A stretch of 64,000 nt of DNA from Geitlerinema sp. PCC 7407 (GCF_000317045.1 NC_019703.1:1290501-1354500), one strand, 5' to 3'; shown: positions 8,290 through 17,342, numbered from the stretch's first letter. Translations and numbers: made by a program. Notes: generated by a model not told the origin, from the sequence alone.

Positions 8290-9462
8290 ATGTTGAATCC
8301 CAATCTGGATGAAATCCAGCTCTCCAAAGGAGAATATGAACGGTACTCCCGTCACCTGATCCTGCCGGAGGTCGGCCTAGAAGGCCAAAAACGTCTAAAA
8401 GCCGCCAGCGTTCTGTGCATCGGCACCGGCGGTCTGGGCGCTCCTTTGCTGCTGTATTTGGCGGCGGCTGGCGTGGGGCGGATCGGCATCGTCGACTTCG
8501 ACGTCGTGGACCACTCGAACCTCCAGCGTCAGGTCATTCACGGTACCTCCTGGGTTGGCAAGCCGAAGATTGAATCCGCGAAAAACCGGATTCATGAAAT
8601 CAACCCCGACTGCCAGGTCGATCTTTACGAAACCCGCATCAGCTCCGAAAACGCCCTAGAGCTGATGGAGCCCTACGATGTCATCGTGGACGGCACCGAC
8701 AACTTCCCCACCCGCTACCTGGTCAACGACGCCTGCGTTTTGTTGGGCAAACCCAACGTCTACGGCTCGATTTTCCGCTTCGAGGGTCAGGCGACGGTCT
8801 TCAACTATGAGGGCGGACCCAACTACCGTGACCTCTATCCCGAGCCCCCGCCACCCGGCATGGTGCCCTCCTGCGCCGAGGGCGGCGTCCTGGGGATTTT
8901 GCCCGGCATCATCGGCGTCATCCAGGCAACGGAAACCGTTAAGATCATCCTGGGTCAGGGACGGACGCTGAGCGGTCGCCTGCTGCTGTACAACGCCCTG
9001 GAGATGAGCTTCCGGGAGCTGAAGCTGCGGCCCAACCCCGAGCGGCCGGTCATTGAAAAGCTGATTGACTATGAGCAGTTCTGCGGTATTCCCCAAGCGA
9101 AGGCAGCGGAGGCCCAACAGCAAATGGATCTAGCCGAAATGACGGTGACGGAGCTCAAGACTCTGATCGACAGCGGAAAGGATGACTATCTGCTGATCGA
9201 TGTGCGGAACCCCAATGAGTTTGAGATTGGCCGGATTCCGGGATCGGTGCTGATCCCGCTGCCGGATATCGAGAGCGGTGAAGGCGTGGAGAAGGTGAAG
9301 TCCTTGCTCAACGGTCATCGCCTGATCGCCCACTGCAAGATGGGTGGCCGCTCGGCAAAGGCTCTCGGCATCCTGAAGGAAGCGGGAATCGAAGGAATCA
9401 ACGTGAAGGGCGGCATTAACGCCTGGAGCCAAGAAGTCGATCCGTCGGTGCCGCAATACTAG
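8290..9462 (+). CDS. moeB: MoeZ/MoeB-type adenylyltransferase with rhodanese domain
   Basis: The N-terminal E1-like domain (about 1-265) has the ATP-binding GTGGLGAPLLLYLAAAG and the downstream DFDVVDHSNLQRQV, with a conserved cysteine (C195) in PSCAEGG. The C-terminal rhodanese domain (~285-388) has active-site C349 in AHCKMGGRS. It adenylates and then sulfurates ThiS/MoaD/CysO-type carriers for molybdopterin, thiamine or cysteine synthesis. The paired CxxC zinc cysteines of E. coli MoeB are absent, and the IDYEQFCG stretch resembles mycobacterial MoeZ. The M67 peptidase gene lies 99 bases upstream, probably co-transcribed. Which carrier it serves is not visible. Confidence 0.92.
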   Translation: MLNPNLDEIQLSKGEYERYSRHLILPEVGLEGQKRLKAASVLCIGTGGLGAPLLLYLAAAGVGRIGIVDFDVVDHSNLQRQVIHGTSWVGKPKIESAKNRIHEINPDCQVDLYETRISSENALELMEPYDVIVDGTDNFPTRYLVNDACVLLGKPNVYGSIFRFEGQATVFNYEGGPNYRDLYPEPPPPGMVPSCAEGGVLGILPGIIGVIQATETVKIILGQGRTLSGRLLLYNALEMSFRELKLRPNPERPVIEKLIDYEQFCGIPQAKAAEAQQQMDLAEMTVTELKTLIDSGKDDYLLIDVRNPNEFEIGRIPGSVLIPLPDIESGEGVEKVKSLLNGHRLIAHCKMGGRSAKALGILKEAGIEGINVKGGINAWSQEVDPSVPQY

Positions 9463-9540
9463 GCCGCTTTGGGTTAATTTTGGGTCAATCGATGATGCTT
9501 GAGTTGTTGAATGATCGATTGATCTGACAATGTGAGAATT

Positions 9541-9576
9541 CGAAAAGGGGGCGATCGCGCGATCGCCCCCTTTTCG
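9541..9576 (+). terminator. Perfect 36-base palindromic terminator made from two HIP1 octamers
   Basis: The 36 bases are a perfect inverted repeat. The centre is GCGATCGC directly followed by another GCGATCGC, flanked by five G and five C, then AAAAG/CTTTT. It lies 80 bases after the moeB stop and ends in TTTT, so it should terminate the M67-moeB transcript. Being symmetric, it could act in either direction. Confidence 0.75.
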
Positions 9577-9720
9577 AGTGTCTAGAGGGTTTCTCAGCGA
9601 AAGTCATCTCCAGGAGGTTGCAAGTTGAAGATGAACGACTGACAATCAGGGCAACCTTTACACTGAGTTGCCCCGCGCCTTTCTGGGCTTTGCGCGCAGG
9701 AAAGGCCGACCGTTTACTTT

Positions 9721-10536
9721 ATGCAAACCACCCATACAAGCCTGTCTAGTAAGCGCACGACCCTCACGGCAAAAGCCCTATTTTTGGGTGAGGCCATTGA
9801 TATTCAGGATTTCAAAAAAGCCAGCGATCGCCTGGCGCTGCGGCCCTTGGCGATTCGCGTTGGAGATGAAGGCGGCTGCGCCGTGCTGTTTCCCTACGGC
9901 GCCGTTGTGGTTTTTGGCCTGAGCACCCTCGAAGAAATCGCCTTCCTCGATCGCCTCGCTCCCAAGATTCGCGATCCCTTCAGCGAGCCGGAAACCGAAG
10001 AAGCCGAGCTCGTTTTGCGCAGCGTCAGCGAGGACCCGATCCAGGATGAGCGACTGGTGATCCTGGATTTCACCATCGAGCGCCTGCAAATTGTGGCGGA
10101 TATTTTCGCCAAGAGCGTCGTCTTGTCCCACTACGAAAGCCGCATTGCCACGACCTTTGAGCAGGTCGAGCCCTTTGCCGCTAGTCTCCAGGCTGAGGAC
10201 CACCGCCGCCAGCAGGGCAAGGAGCTACTGCGCCAGCTCGGCAATAGCCTCTTGGTCCAGCACAAGATCGTGGGCCGCGTGGAAATCATCGACAAGCCGG
10301 AGCTGCTGTGGGAAGCGCCGGAGCTGGAGCAGATTTATCTGCGCCTGGAAGGGGAGTATGAAATCCGGGAGCGCCACCAGGCCCTAGAGCGTAAGCTGGC
10401 CCTGATCTCGCGCACGGCAGAAACGGTGCTGGAGTTCATGCAGCACCAGACCAGCCTGCGGGTGGAGTGGTATGTGGTCTTTTTGATTGTGGTCGAAATC
10501 TTTCTGTCTCTCTACGACATTTGCTTCATGCGCTAG
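9721..10536 (+). CDS. RMD1/YagE family protein (DUF155)
   Basis: A 271-residue protein of the family that includes yeast Rmd1 and Sif3. Typical features are the central VLDFTIERLQIVADIFAKSVVLSHYE, the helical middle, and a single C-terminal membrane segment (VVFLIVVEIFLSLYDI), so it is probably membrane-anchored facing the cytoplasm. Function in bacteria is unknown. The start is the ATG at 9721; the next upstream in-frame codons do not add family-like sequence. It stands alone between the HIP1 palindrome and the ferritin-like gene. Confidence 0.85.
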   Translation: MQTTHTSLSSKRTTLTAKALFLGEAIDIQDFKKASDRLALRPLAIRVGDEGGCAVLFPYGAVVVFGLSTLEEIAFLDRLAPKIRDPFSEPETEEAELVLRSVSEDPIQDERLVILDFTIERLQIVADIFAKSVVLSHYESRIATTFEQVEPFAASLQAEDHRRQQGKELLRQLGNSLLVQHKIVGRVEIIDKPELLWEAPELEQIYLRLEGEYEIRERHQALERKLALISRTAETVLEFMQHQTSLRVEWYVVFLIVVEIFLSLYDICFMR

Positions 10537-10689
10537 CCCCCTAGCCCGTGGCTCTGCGGGCTGCGAAAATCGGCTTTTCTCGGATAATGGAAAAACTGCT
10601 GCGATCGCCCTGGCTATGAGGGGCGATCGCGCCGATCTCGGCCCTGTTTTGCCGGGAGCAGCCTAGAGGGCAATTTTTCACGGAGTGAC

Positions 10690-11130
10690 ATGAAAGATCT
10701 CAATACCAAGGCGACCGTCGACCTCCTCAACGCCATCATGGAGTACGAGCTGGCGGGCGTTGTGCGCTACACCCACTATTCACTGATGGTGACGGGGCCG
10801 AACCGGATCCCCATCGTGCAGTTTTTGCGGGGGCAGGCGACGGAGTCGCTGACCCACGCTCAGCAGGTGGGCGAAATTCTGACCGGGCTCGAGGGGCACC
10901 CCAGCCTGAAGATCGCGCCGATCACCGAGAGCCACCGCCACGCGATCCAGGACATTCTGGCTGAAAGCTTTGAGCATGAGCAGAAGGCGCTCCAGCTGTA
11001 TAAGCAGCTTTTGGAGACGGTGGAGGGCGCCAGCATTTACCTGGAAGAGTTTGCCCGCGGCATGATTGGCCAGGAAGAGCTGCATACGCTAGAACTCAAG
11101 AAGATGCTGCGCGATTTCAGCGTGGCCTAG
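10690..11130 (+). CDS. Bacterioferritin-like diiron protein
   Basis: A 146-residue four-helix ferritin-like protein. Candidate iron ligands are E18/E20 in IMEYELAG, E52 and H56, E95/E97 in AESFEHEQ, and E129-x2-H132 near the C-terminus. The helix-2 motif reads E-S-L-T-H (ExxxH) rather than the usual ExxH, and no heme methionine is evident, so ferroxidase activity may be reduced or the centre differs. Some cyanobacteria split the ferroxidase and heme roles between two Bfr subunits. The FTR1 iron permease gene follows after 57 bases, which supports an iron storage or detoxification role. Confidence 0.82.
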   Translation: MKDLNTKATVDLLNAIMEYELAGVVRYTHYSLMVTGPNRIPIVQFLRGQATESLTHAQQVGEILTGLEGHPSLKIAPITESHRHAIQDILAESFEHEQKALQLYKQLLETVEGASIYLEEFARGMIGQEELHTLELKKMLRDFSVA

Positions 11131-11187
11131 ACTTTGGGCGATCGCCCCTGCCCGAAACCCTAACCCTGTTTTCATCCCTCTAGCCCT

Positions 11188-12135
11188 ATGAACTTCAGCG
11201 CCGCTATCCCCACGTTTGTTGTGACCCTGCGGGAAGGGGTTGAGGCGGCCTTGGTGGTCGGGATCGTCCTGGCTGCCCTCCGCAAGGCCCAGCGAACCCA
11301 CCTGAATGCCTGGGTTTACGGCGGCATTGGGGTGGGCCTAGGGGGAAGTGTCTTGGTGGGGGTGCTGCTTAGCGGCTTGCTGGCGGGGCTCGATGGCTCC
11401 ACCTGGGCCTACGCACCGGTGGTGAAACCGGCGCTGGCAGCGCTGTTCTGCGGGGTGGCGATCGCCATGCTGAGCTGGATGCTGATCTGGATGACCCAGC
11501 AGGCCAAGTCCCTCAAGGCCGAGATCGAGACTGCCCTGTCGGCGGCCCTGGAAGGCTCTCAGCAAGCGGGCTGGGGCGTGTTCGGCTTGGTGGCGATCGC
11601 GGTTTTGCGAGAGGGCTTTGAGACGGTGCTGTTTCTGGCGGCCCAGTTTCAGCAAGGCCCGGTGCCCCTGCTGGGGGCGATCGCCGGTCTGACGGGCGCC
11701 GTCGTGATCGGGATGCTGCTCTTTTGGCTGGGCATCAAGATCAACCTGCGGCAGTTTTTCAAATTCATGGGCATTTTGCTGCTGCTGATCGTGGCGGGGC
11801 TGGTGGTCTCGGCCCTCAAAAACGTGGATGGGGCGATCGCCGCCCTCAGCGCGCTCCAGCCTGACACCTTCGGGGGACTGTGCTGGTCCTGGCCGGCCTC
11901 CTGTTTGCTGGGTCCCCAGGTGTGGGATGCCCGGGGCGTTTTGCCCGACACGACTTTCCCTGGCATTCTGCTCAAGACGCTGTTTGGCTATCGCCAGCAG
12001 CTTTACGCCTTGCAGGCTGTGGGATATCTAGTGTTTTTGGGGACAGTGGGGCGGCGCTATCTGCGAAGCCTGGATGCTCCGGCGGCGCCGCCTAGCCCAG
12101 CCCCGGCCCAGCCGACTCTGGTTTCCAAGTCCTGA
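11188..12135 (+). CDS. FTR1/EfeU family iron permease
   Basis: A 315-residue polytopic membrane protein with two REGxE iron-transport motifs, REGVEAALVVG near the N-terminus and REGFETVLFLAA around the middle, as in yeast Ftr1 and bacterial EfeU. About seven membrane segments are visible, and the C-terminal tail is Ala/Pro-rich. No multicopper ferroxidase or EfeO/EfeB partner lies nearby. It begins 57 bases after the ferritin-like gene in the same direction, so a two-gene iron unit is likely. Confidence 0.9.
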   Translation: MNFSAAIPTFVVTLREGVEAALVVGIVLAALRKAQRTHLNAWVYGGIGVGLGGSVLVGVLLSGLLAGLDGSTWAYAPVVKPALAALFCGVAIAMLSWMLIWMTQQAKSLKAEIETALSAALEGSQQAGWGVFGLVAIAVLREGFETVLFLAAQFQQGPVPLLGAIAGLTGAVVIGMLLFWLGIKINLRQFFKFMGILLLLIVAGLVVSALKNVDGAIAALSALQPDTFGGLCWSWPASCLLGPQVWDARGVLPDTTFPGILLKTLFGYRQQLYALQAVGYLVFLGTVGRRYLRSLDAPAAPPSPAPAQPTLVSKS

Positions 12136-12144
12136 GGGTTGGCC

Positions 12145-13818
12145 TCAGGTGGTGAATTTTTTGTCAGTGCTTGCCTTGGCCGCGACGCCAAACAGCTGAT
12201 CAAGGGCGATCGCCTGGGCCAGAGGCATTTGACCATAGGTAAAGATCGTCGGAATGCCCTGAAGCGCCGGTCGAAACTGGGCGAGCACGTAGGGGCTACC
12301 GTAAATCACTAGCGCCTCTAGCTGCTGGGTCCGCAGCAGATGCTGGAACCAGGCCTGAGCCATGTGGCTCGTGCCCGCGCTGCCCCGGAACGGATTGCCG
12401 CGAATAAACAGCTGAAGCAGGGTCGGAGCCGGGGTGTCGGTCCGGCAGGCCAGTCCCTCAGCAAAGGAGTGGCGATCGCACAGCTGCAAGCTGTAGCCGA
12501 GGGCCTTGGGACGGGCGATCGCCGGGGTCTGGTGGCCGAGGTAGTGGGCCTCTAACAGATCGTCTACCACGATGACGTTTCGGCGATCGCCCGCGGCCAA
12601 CTCCAGGGGCACCGGCCCGCTGACAACCATCGACGATCGCAAAATTTCTGCGGCCAAGTCCTGGGTCGCTGGCTGAGCAAGCTGCAAGAGCGGGCCTGCC
12701 CAGTCCTGCTGGGGGGGCGGCAGGTTTTCCCAGGCGTGGCTCGTGTCTGCCACCTCCAGCAGCGGCGGACTGACCTTGAGCTTGGCGCGCCAAATCCGCT
12801 CGACCGACGCCGCAATGCGCTCTGGGGCAATGCGACCACACCGCACCGCCTCGCAGACAGCAGCGATCGTGCGCTCCGGGTCCACCGGCATCAGCAAAAT
12901 ATCTGCCCCCGCTTCGATCGCCTGGACGGGGCCTTCCTCGGGGCCGTAGCGCTCCATGGCGCCCATGATCAGGGCATCGGTCACGATCAGCCCGTCAAAG
13001 CCGAGGCGATCGCGCAGCTCTTTCGTCAGAATTCGGTGAGACAACGTGGCGGGCCAATCCGGGTCTAGGGCCGGAATCTGGAGGTGGGCCGTCATCACTG
13101 CGTCAACGCCCGCGGCGATCGCCCCTGCAAAGGGTTTCAGCTCCACCGTTTCCAGGCGATCGCGATCGTGGGGCAGTACCGGCAGCTCCAGGTGAGAGTC
13201 CACCGCCGTGTCCCCGTGCCCCGGGAAGTGCTTGGCCGTGGTCAGCACCGCGTGGCTCTGGGCTCCCCGAATAAAGGCTTGGGCTAGCTTCTCGACCTGC
13301 TCGGACGTCTCGCCAAAGGCCCGCACATTGATCACGGGGTTTTGGGGATTGTTGTTGACGTCCACCACCGGAGCCAGCACCCAGTTGAGACCCACAGCCA
13401 GGGCTTCTTGGGCGATCGCCCCGCCCATCTGCTCAGCCGCCGCGAGGGCCTGGGCCTCATTGGCCTGGGCCAAAGCGCCCAGAGCCATGGGCGGCGGAAA
13501 CCAGGTCGCCCCGCCAAAGCGCTGGCCGACCCCTTCCTCGATGTCGGCTGCCAGCAGCAGCGGAATTTTGGCCCACTCCTGGAGCTGGTGCGATCGCGCC
13601 GCTAGCTCTGCCGCGCTGCCTCCCAGCAAGATGACACCGCCGACCCCCAGCGTCTGCACATAGTGCTGTAGCGTGGCGGTCGGCGGTTCCCAAGCTGGAT
13701 AGCGGATTTGGTGATCAAATAAATGGCCCGACGCCCGCACCACAATCATCTGAGCCACTTGAGCCTCCAAGGGCAGAGACTCTGGATTGGGCAGGCGCGC
13801 GCCCCACAGGTCTATCAA
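12145..13818 (-). CDS. nagZ: Glycoside hydrolase family 3 beta-N-acetylhexosaminidase (NagZ-type)
   Basis: A 557-residue GH3 enzyme. The NagZ signature [18 protein letters not shown] carries the His-Asp acid/base dyad, and TDALIMGAM carries the catalytic aspartate nucleophile. NagZ removes N-acetylglucosamine from muropeptides in cell-wall recycling. It is longer than E. coli NagZ (about 340 residues) because of a C-terminal domain of unknown function. The start codon appears to be TTG at 13818, overlapping the rbfA stop (TTGA), so translation is probably coupled. An internal ATG at 13749 would remove part of the first strand. Confidence 0.87.
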   Translation of the reverse strand: MIDLWGARLPNPESLPLEAQVAQMIVVRASGHLFDHQIRYPAWEPPTATLQHYVQTLGVGGVILLGGSAAELAARSHQLQEWAKIPLLLAADIEEGVGQRFGGATWFPPPMALGALAQANEAQALAAAEQMGGAIAQEALAVGLNWVLAPVVDVNNNPQNPVINVRAFGETSEQVEKLAQAFIRGAQSHAVLTTAKHFPGHGDTAVDSHLELPVLPHDRDRLETVELKPFAGAIAAGVDAVMTAHLQIPALDPDWPATLSHRILTKELRDRLGFDGLIVTDALIMGAMERYGPEEGPVQAIEAGADILLMPVDPERTIAAVCEAVRCGRIAPERIAASVERIWRAKLKVSPPLLEVADTSHAWENLPPPQQDWAGPLLQLAQPATQDLAAEILRSSMVVSGPVPLELAAGDRRNVIVVDDLLEAHYLGHQTPAIARPKALGYSLQLCDRHSFAEGLACRTDTPAPTLLQLFIRGNPFRGSAGTSHMAQAWFQHLLRTQQLEALVIYGSPYVLAQFRPALQGIPTIFTYGQMPLAQAIALDQLFGVAAKASTDKKFTT

Positions 13819-14255
13819 TCGTCTAGATCCTCAGCATCAGGAATATCGGCCAATTCGTCGATCTCTTCTTCTAGATCCGCTCCGGTTTGCTCCTTGCTCT
13901 GGCGCTCCTCGGTCAAGCGATTGATCAGCGACAGGACCTGAGTACCGCGCTCGATGGAGCGATCCTCGAGAAACACAACCTCTGGCGTCCGCCGCAGACG
14001 AATGCGGTGGCCCAGCTCACTGCGCACGTAGGGCGTCGCAGACTGCAAGCCCTCCATGGTTTCGGCCCGAGCTTCCTCGGTGCCATAGATACTGACAAAA
14101 ATCTTGGCGTGCTGGAGGTCACCGGACACATCGACATCTGTGACGCTCACCATTCCAGCTCCAACTCTGTCATCCTTGATACCCGACATGAGCATCAAAC
14201 TGACCTCGCGTTTGATGAGGGAAGAAACGCGAGATACTCGGCGACTGGTGGCCAT
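13815..14255 (-). CDS. rbfA: 30S ribosome-binding factor RbfA
   Basis: A 146-residue KH-fold factor for late 30S maturation and 16S rRNA 5'-end processing. Family features include the N-terminal [18 protein letters not shown], the central [20 protein letters not shown] and [15 protein letters not shown]. The acidic C-terminal tail ([18 protein letters not shown]) is normal for cyanobacteria. The ATG at 14255 has a GGAGGG ribosome binding site just upstream and is preferred over longer reading-frame starts. The nagZ start overlaps its stop. Confidence 0.95.
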   Translation of the reverse strand: MATSRRVSRVSSLIKREVSLMLMSGIKDDRVGAGMVSVTDVDVSGDLQHAKIFVSIYGTEEARAETMEGLQSATPYVRSELGHRIRLRRTPEVVFLEDRSIERGTQVLSLINRLTEERQSKEQTGADLEEEIDELADIPDAEDLDD

Positions 14256-14497
14256 AGCGGTTCCCTCCTGGAAACAATCTGGAGACAATGTCCAAACAAA
14301 AAATGCGGCACCCGCTGACAGAAACAGCGCTGATTCCGCTTTTCCCAGTCTACCAAAGACCATAGCGGTGCTAGGCCTCGAGCGCTTGGCGGTCAGAGGA
14401 TGCTCAAAGGTGTAGGCTGTCCGTTGCGGAGGCAGGGGAGCCAGGCTGGTGGTCTAGCCGCGACGCTGAGGCGCTGGAGACTGCCCCTACTTCCTAG

Positions 14498-14701
14498 TTA
14501 CACAAGGCTGAAGCCTAGCATCGCCCGCAGTGTAAAGGTGATGAAGGCAAAGGCGCCGACCAGGGCTCCCACGAGGGCGATCGCCGTTGTGGGACGCTTA
14601 AACAGCGGTATCATGGGCTGCACAAAGGTCAGCAAAACCCCCAGCACAATGGTGATGAAGTAGCGTGGGTAGCGACTGATATTATTCCAAAATTCTTGCA
14701 T
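14498..14701 (-). CDS. DUF751/Ycf33-like small membrane protein
   Basis: A 67-residue protein with FWNNISRYPRYFITIVLG at the N-terminus and two hydrophobic segments (ITIVLGVLLTFVQPMIPLF and IALVGALVGAFAFITFTL). This matches the recalled pattern of the DUF751/Ycf33 family, found in cyanobacteria and some plastids, of unknown function. It is about 240 bases upstream of rbfA on the same strand and may share its transcript. Confidence 0.8.
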   Translation of the reverse strand: MQEFWNNISRYPRYFITIVLGVLLTFVQPMIPLFKRPTTAIALVGALVGAFAFITFTLRAMLGFSLV

Positions 14702-14926
14702 TGCAGACTCTTCAAGCAGCGTTTCAGCACGTCCTCAACCATTCTAAGCTGGCACCTAGCCCACCGATCACCAGAATCTGGCTGCGTTTGCTCCCCTGTT
14801 AGCGGGGCGCTGTAGAGGCGATCGCCCTTCGCCCTGCGCAGCGCCATTGATGGGCTCGATGCGCCACCCATAGGCTATTTTGCTCAATTTCAGAACTCGG
14901 TTTTCTTCGCTCTTTTCCCCACCGCC

Positions 14927-15742
14927 ATGGTTTCTGCCCATCCCCTGCCCCCGCCGATCAAGCCAGCTCTCAAGTGGGCAGGCGGCAAGCGCTGGCTACT
15001 GCCGCGTCTCCAGACCATCTGGCAGGGCCAAAAGCATCGCCGTTTGGTAGAGCCCTTTGTGGGCAGCATGTCTGTATGTTTGGGCTTGCAGCCTGAGCGG
15101 GCACTGCTCAACGATCGCAATGTGCACTTGATTAACTTCTGCCGCTGGCTGCAGCGGGGCCTTACGGTTGATTTAGCAATGCTCAATGACCAGCAAGCTT
15201 ACTATGCTTGTCGGCAGCGGTTTAATGAGCTGATTGCTAGTGGCGGCCAAGAGACTCAGGAAGCCGCCCAGCTGTTTTATTACCTCAACCGCACAGGCTT
15301 TAATGGTCTGTGCCGCTTCAATAATCAGGGACGCTTCAACGTTCCCTTTGGCCGCTACAAAACCATTAACTATGCCCAGGACTTCTCGGAATATCCGCCG
15401 GTCCTGAAGGACTGGGTGTTTGTGAGTGGAGACTTTGAGGCGCTGTCTCTGGAGGGTGCGGATTTTATCTATGCCGATCCGCCCTATGACGTGGAGTTTA
15501 CGAAATACAGCCAAACTGACTTTACCTGGGAGGATCAGGTGCGAGTGGCTCACTGGCTCGCTCGCCATTCGGGGCCGGTGCTGGTGTCGAATCAGGCGAC
15601 GCCGCGCATTTTGGCGCTGTACCAAGATCTGGGCTTTGGGGTGGAGATTTTGGAGGCACCGCGGCGCATTGCCTGTAACGGCGATCGCACCCCTGCCCAA
15701 GAAATGCTGGCGTATCGAGGCTTGGCGCTACCTGCAACCTAA
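14927..15742 (+). CDS. Dam-like DNA adenine methyltransferase (likely GATC)
   Basis: A 271-residue class D12 N6-adenine methylase. It has KWAGGKRWLLPRL at the N-terminus, the AdoMet-binding PFVGSMSV (43-50), NRTGFNGLCR (121-130) and the catalytic DPPY (184-187). Close relatives of this type in cyanobacteria are solitary GATC methylases. No restriction enzyme gene is next to it, which fits a solitary housekeeping enzyme. Because GATC is the centre of the HIP1 octamer, it would modify every HIP1 site in the genome. Exact specificity is inferred, not shown. Confidence 0.88.
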   Translation: MVSAHPLPPPIKPALKWAGGKRWLLPRLQTIWQGQKHRRLVEPFVGSMSVCLGLQPERALLNDRNVHLINFCRWLQRGLTVDLAMLNDQQAYYACRQRFNELIASGGQETQEAAQLFYYLNRTGFNGLCRFNNQGRFNVPFGRYKTINYAQDFSEYPPVLKDWVFVSGDFEALSLEGADFIYADPPYDVEFTKYSQTDFTWEDQVRVAHWLARHSGPVLVSNQATPRILALYQDLGFGVEILEAPRRIACNGDRTPAQEMLAYRGLALPAT

Positions 15743-15751
15743 ACCCCAGTC

Positions 15752-16252
15752 CTAGCTGGCTTGGTAGCGATCGCCTTCGCTGCTGTTTTCATCTGGGCGG
15801 GGGCTGTCAGCACTGGTAGCTTCGGTGGCCCAGGCCTTGCTGCGGTGGTGAAGACGATCGCGCATGCCAGAGAGGTGAATCTGGCTGTTGACGGGCGATC
15901 GCGGCGGCGGCAGGCTCATGTCGGGCCAGTTCGGCATGTCATTGCAGGGGCAGCTGAGGTCCGAGACGCCTTGGTTGAGCATGGGAACGGGCATCGAGCA
16001 GCGCGCGCAGTCTGCAATGTCCCACTTCGACGTCAGCAGGTCCTCGATGGTGTGGTGGCTTCCTTCGAGATGACACTCGCCCGACTCTGGCGACAGCAAA
16101 AACTGCCAGCATGTTTCAAACTCGTCACTGTAGCGATCGCCCGCGATCACCGTTTTGGGCAAGATGGTGGTGCGACCTGCCTGAACGACGACCGGCTTGC
16201 CTAGCTGAAACCAGTAGGCGAGGTACCTTTTAACTTGATATCTTGCAGCCAT
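15752..16252 (-). CDS. Hypothetical protein with cysteine pairs
   Basis: A 166-residue protein not recognised as a known family. The N-terminal half is well structured (YWFQLGKPVVVQAGRTTILP, then GDRYSDEFETCWQFLL). The middle has cysteines in ADCARCSMP and LSCPCNDMPNWP that could bind a metal, and the last ~60 residues are polar and probably disordered. The start is the ATG at 16252. It is convergent with the methylase gene, nine bases apart. It is probably a real gene, because the N-terminal part has protein-like composition and there is no better overlapping candidate. Confidence 0.6.
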   Translation of the reverse strand: MAARYQVKRYLAYWFQLGKPVVVQAGRTTILPKTVIAGDRYSDEFETCWQFLLSPESGECHLEGSHHTIEDLLTSKWDIADCARCSMPVPMLNQGVSDLSCPCNDMPNWPDMSLPPPRSPVNSQIHLSGMRDRLHHRSKAWATEATSADSPRPDENSSEGDRYQAS

Positions 16253-16562
16253 GATCTAAATAAAGTCTGAAGCGAGCACAAACGGAAGCAACGTTACGCT
16301 GATTTAGAGAAATTCACCTTTTCTCCACAACATTGTTGCGAAGGCTTAAGTTGTCTAACGCTTGATTGATGGTGAATACTTTTGCAATCTAGCTGTTGCT
16401 AAAGTCTAGAGTTGGATTCAATGCTGGCGCTTGCTTGGATTAGGAGCGTCTTCTGGCTCCATGCTAGCGGTTTCAATTTTGATCTATCTCTATCTGACGT
16501 CGAAAGTACACAGAGCCCGGTGAAGAAGCGCTGAAAGGGCGAAACTGGGCTGATGGGCGTGG
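16253..16562. other. Intergenic stretch between cobU and the hypothetical gene
   Basis: About 310 bases, more AT-rich than the flanking genes, with no HIP1 site and no reading frame of protein-like composition. It must hold the promoter of the hypothetical gene at 15752-16252; I see no convincing terminator or RNA gene. Confidence 0.5.
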
Positions 16563-17147
16563 CTACTTGGGAGCCTGTGGGGCGATCGCAAGGGCGGTGA
16601 GCGGTGTGCCCAGCTGAGTCAGGTTCAGCGCGTACCCGCCGGTGACTAGGTGCACGGCATCGGCGATCGCGCTCAGAGAGCGCACCGCCGTCCCCAAGCG
16701 ATCGCGAAACAGCCGCCCCACGGGGTACGCCGGCACCACGCCCCAGCCGGTTTCCTCCGCCACGATAATCACCGCGCTCTGGCGTGCGGCGATCGCCGCG
16801 CACAGATCCGCCAGCGTGCTCTGCCACTGGGTTTCGTCTTGTTCGAGCAGATTGGCCAGCCAGGTCCCCAGAGAGTCGATCAGCAGGCAGGCGCCTGCGG
16901 GCGCCTGGGCGATCGCTCCGGCCAGGTCGACCGGCACCTCTTGCAGCTGCCACTGGGCTGGGCGGCGCTGGCGATGCAGGTCAAGGCGCGCCTGCCACTC
17001 TTGATCGTCAGGATCCGCTTGGGACGTCGCCACATAGATCACGCTTTGCCAAGTGGCTGCCAGCCCCTCGGCCCATTCACTTTTGCCCGAGCGGGCTGGC
17101 CCCGTCACGATCACCAGCGCCTGCGGTCCGAGAGTTGTCTGTGTCAT
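16563..17147 (-). CDS. cobU: Adenosylcobinamide kinase / GTP:cobinamide-phosphate guanylyltransferase CobU
   Basis: A 194-residue bifunctional cobalamin nucleotide-loop enzyme. The P-loop GPARSGKSEWAE (16-27), the downstream VIYVATSQADPDDQEWQARLDLHRQRRP (read as separate YVATS and HRQRRP motifs) and the C-terminal VVPAYPVGRLFRDRLG all match CobU. It phosphorylates adenosylcobinamide and then attaches GMP. The ATG at 17147 (MTQTTLG) is chosen over one eight codons upstream. No other cob gene or cobalamin riboswitch is adjacent. Confidence 0.93.
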   Translation of the reverse strand: MTQTTLGPQALVIVTGPARSGKSEWAEGLAATWQSVIYVATSQADPDDQEWQARLDLHRQRRPAQWQLQEVPVDLAGAIAQAPAGACLLIDSLGTWLANLLEQDETQWQSTLADLCAAIAARQSAVIIVAEETGWGVVPAYPVGRLFRDRLGTAVRSLSAIADAVHLVTGGYALNLTQLGTPLTALAIAPQAPK

Positions 17148-17342
17148 TGCGATCGCCCTTGCTTTCCTCAAAAACGTTTCCCAAAACCTGAAACCCTAGT
17201 CTGCGCCCCACCCTTTCGCCGGTGAGCTTTCTAATCTGGGGGCTTTGGCGGCCCTGCCAGTGGACATAGGTCGAAAGGCGCGATTTCCCGCCCCCGTGGG
17301 GAGATTCTTGCGATCGCCCCTCGAGTCCTTGGAGGCCCACCG

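Noticed and set aside
16399-16953. Minus-strand open frame overlapping cobU
   Set aside because: Most of it is a frame-shifted shadow of cobU, with Arg/Gly-rich residues; the tail lies in intergenic DNA.
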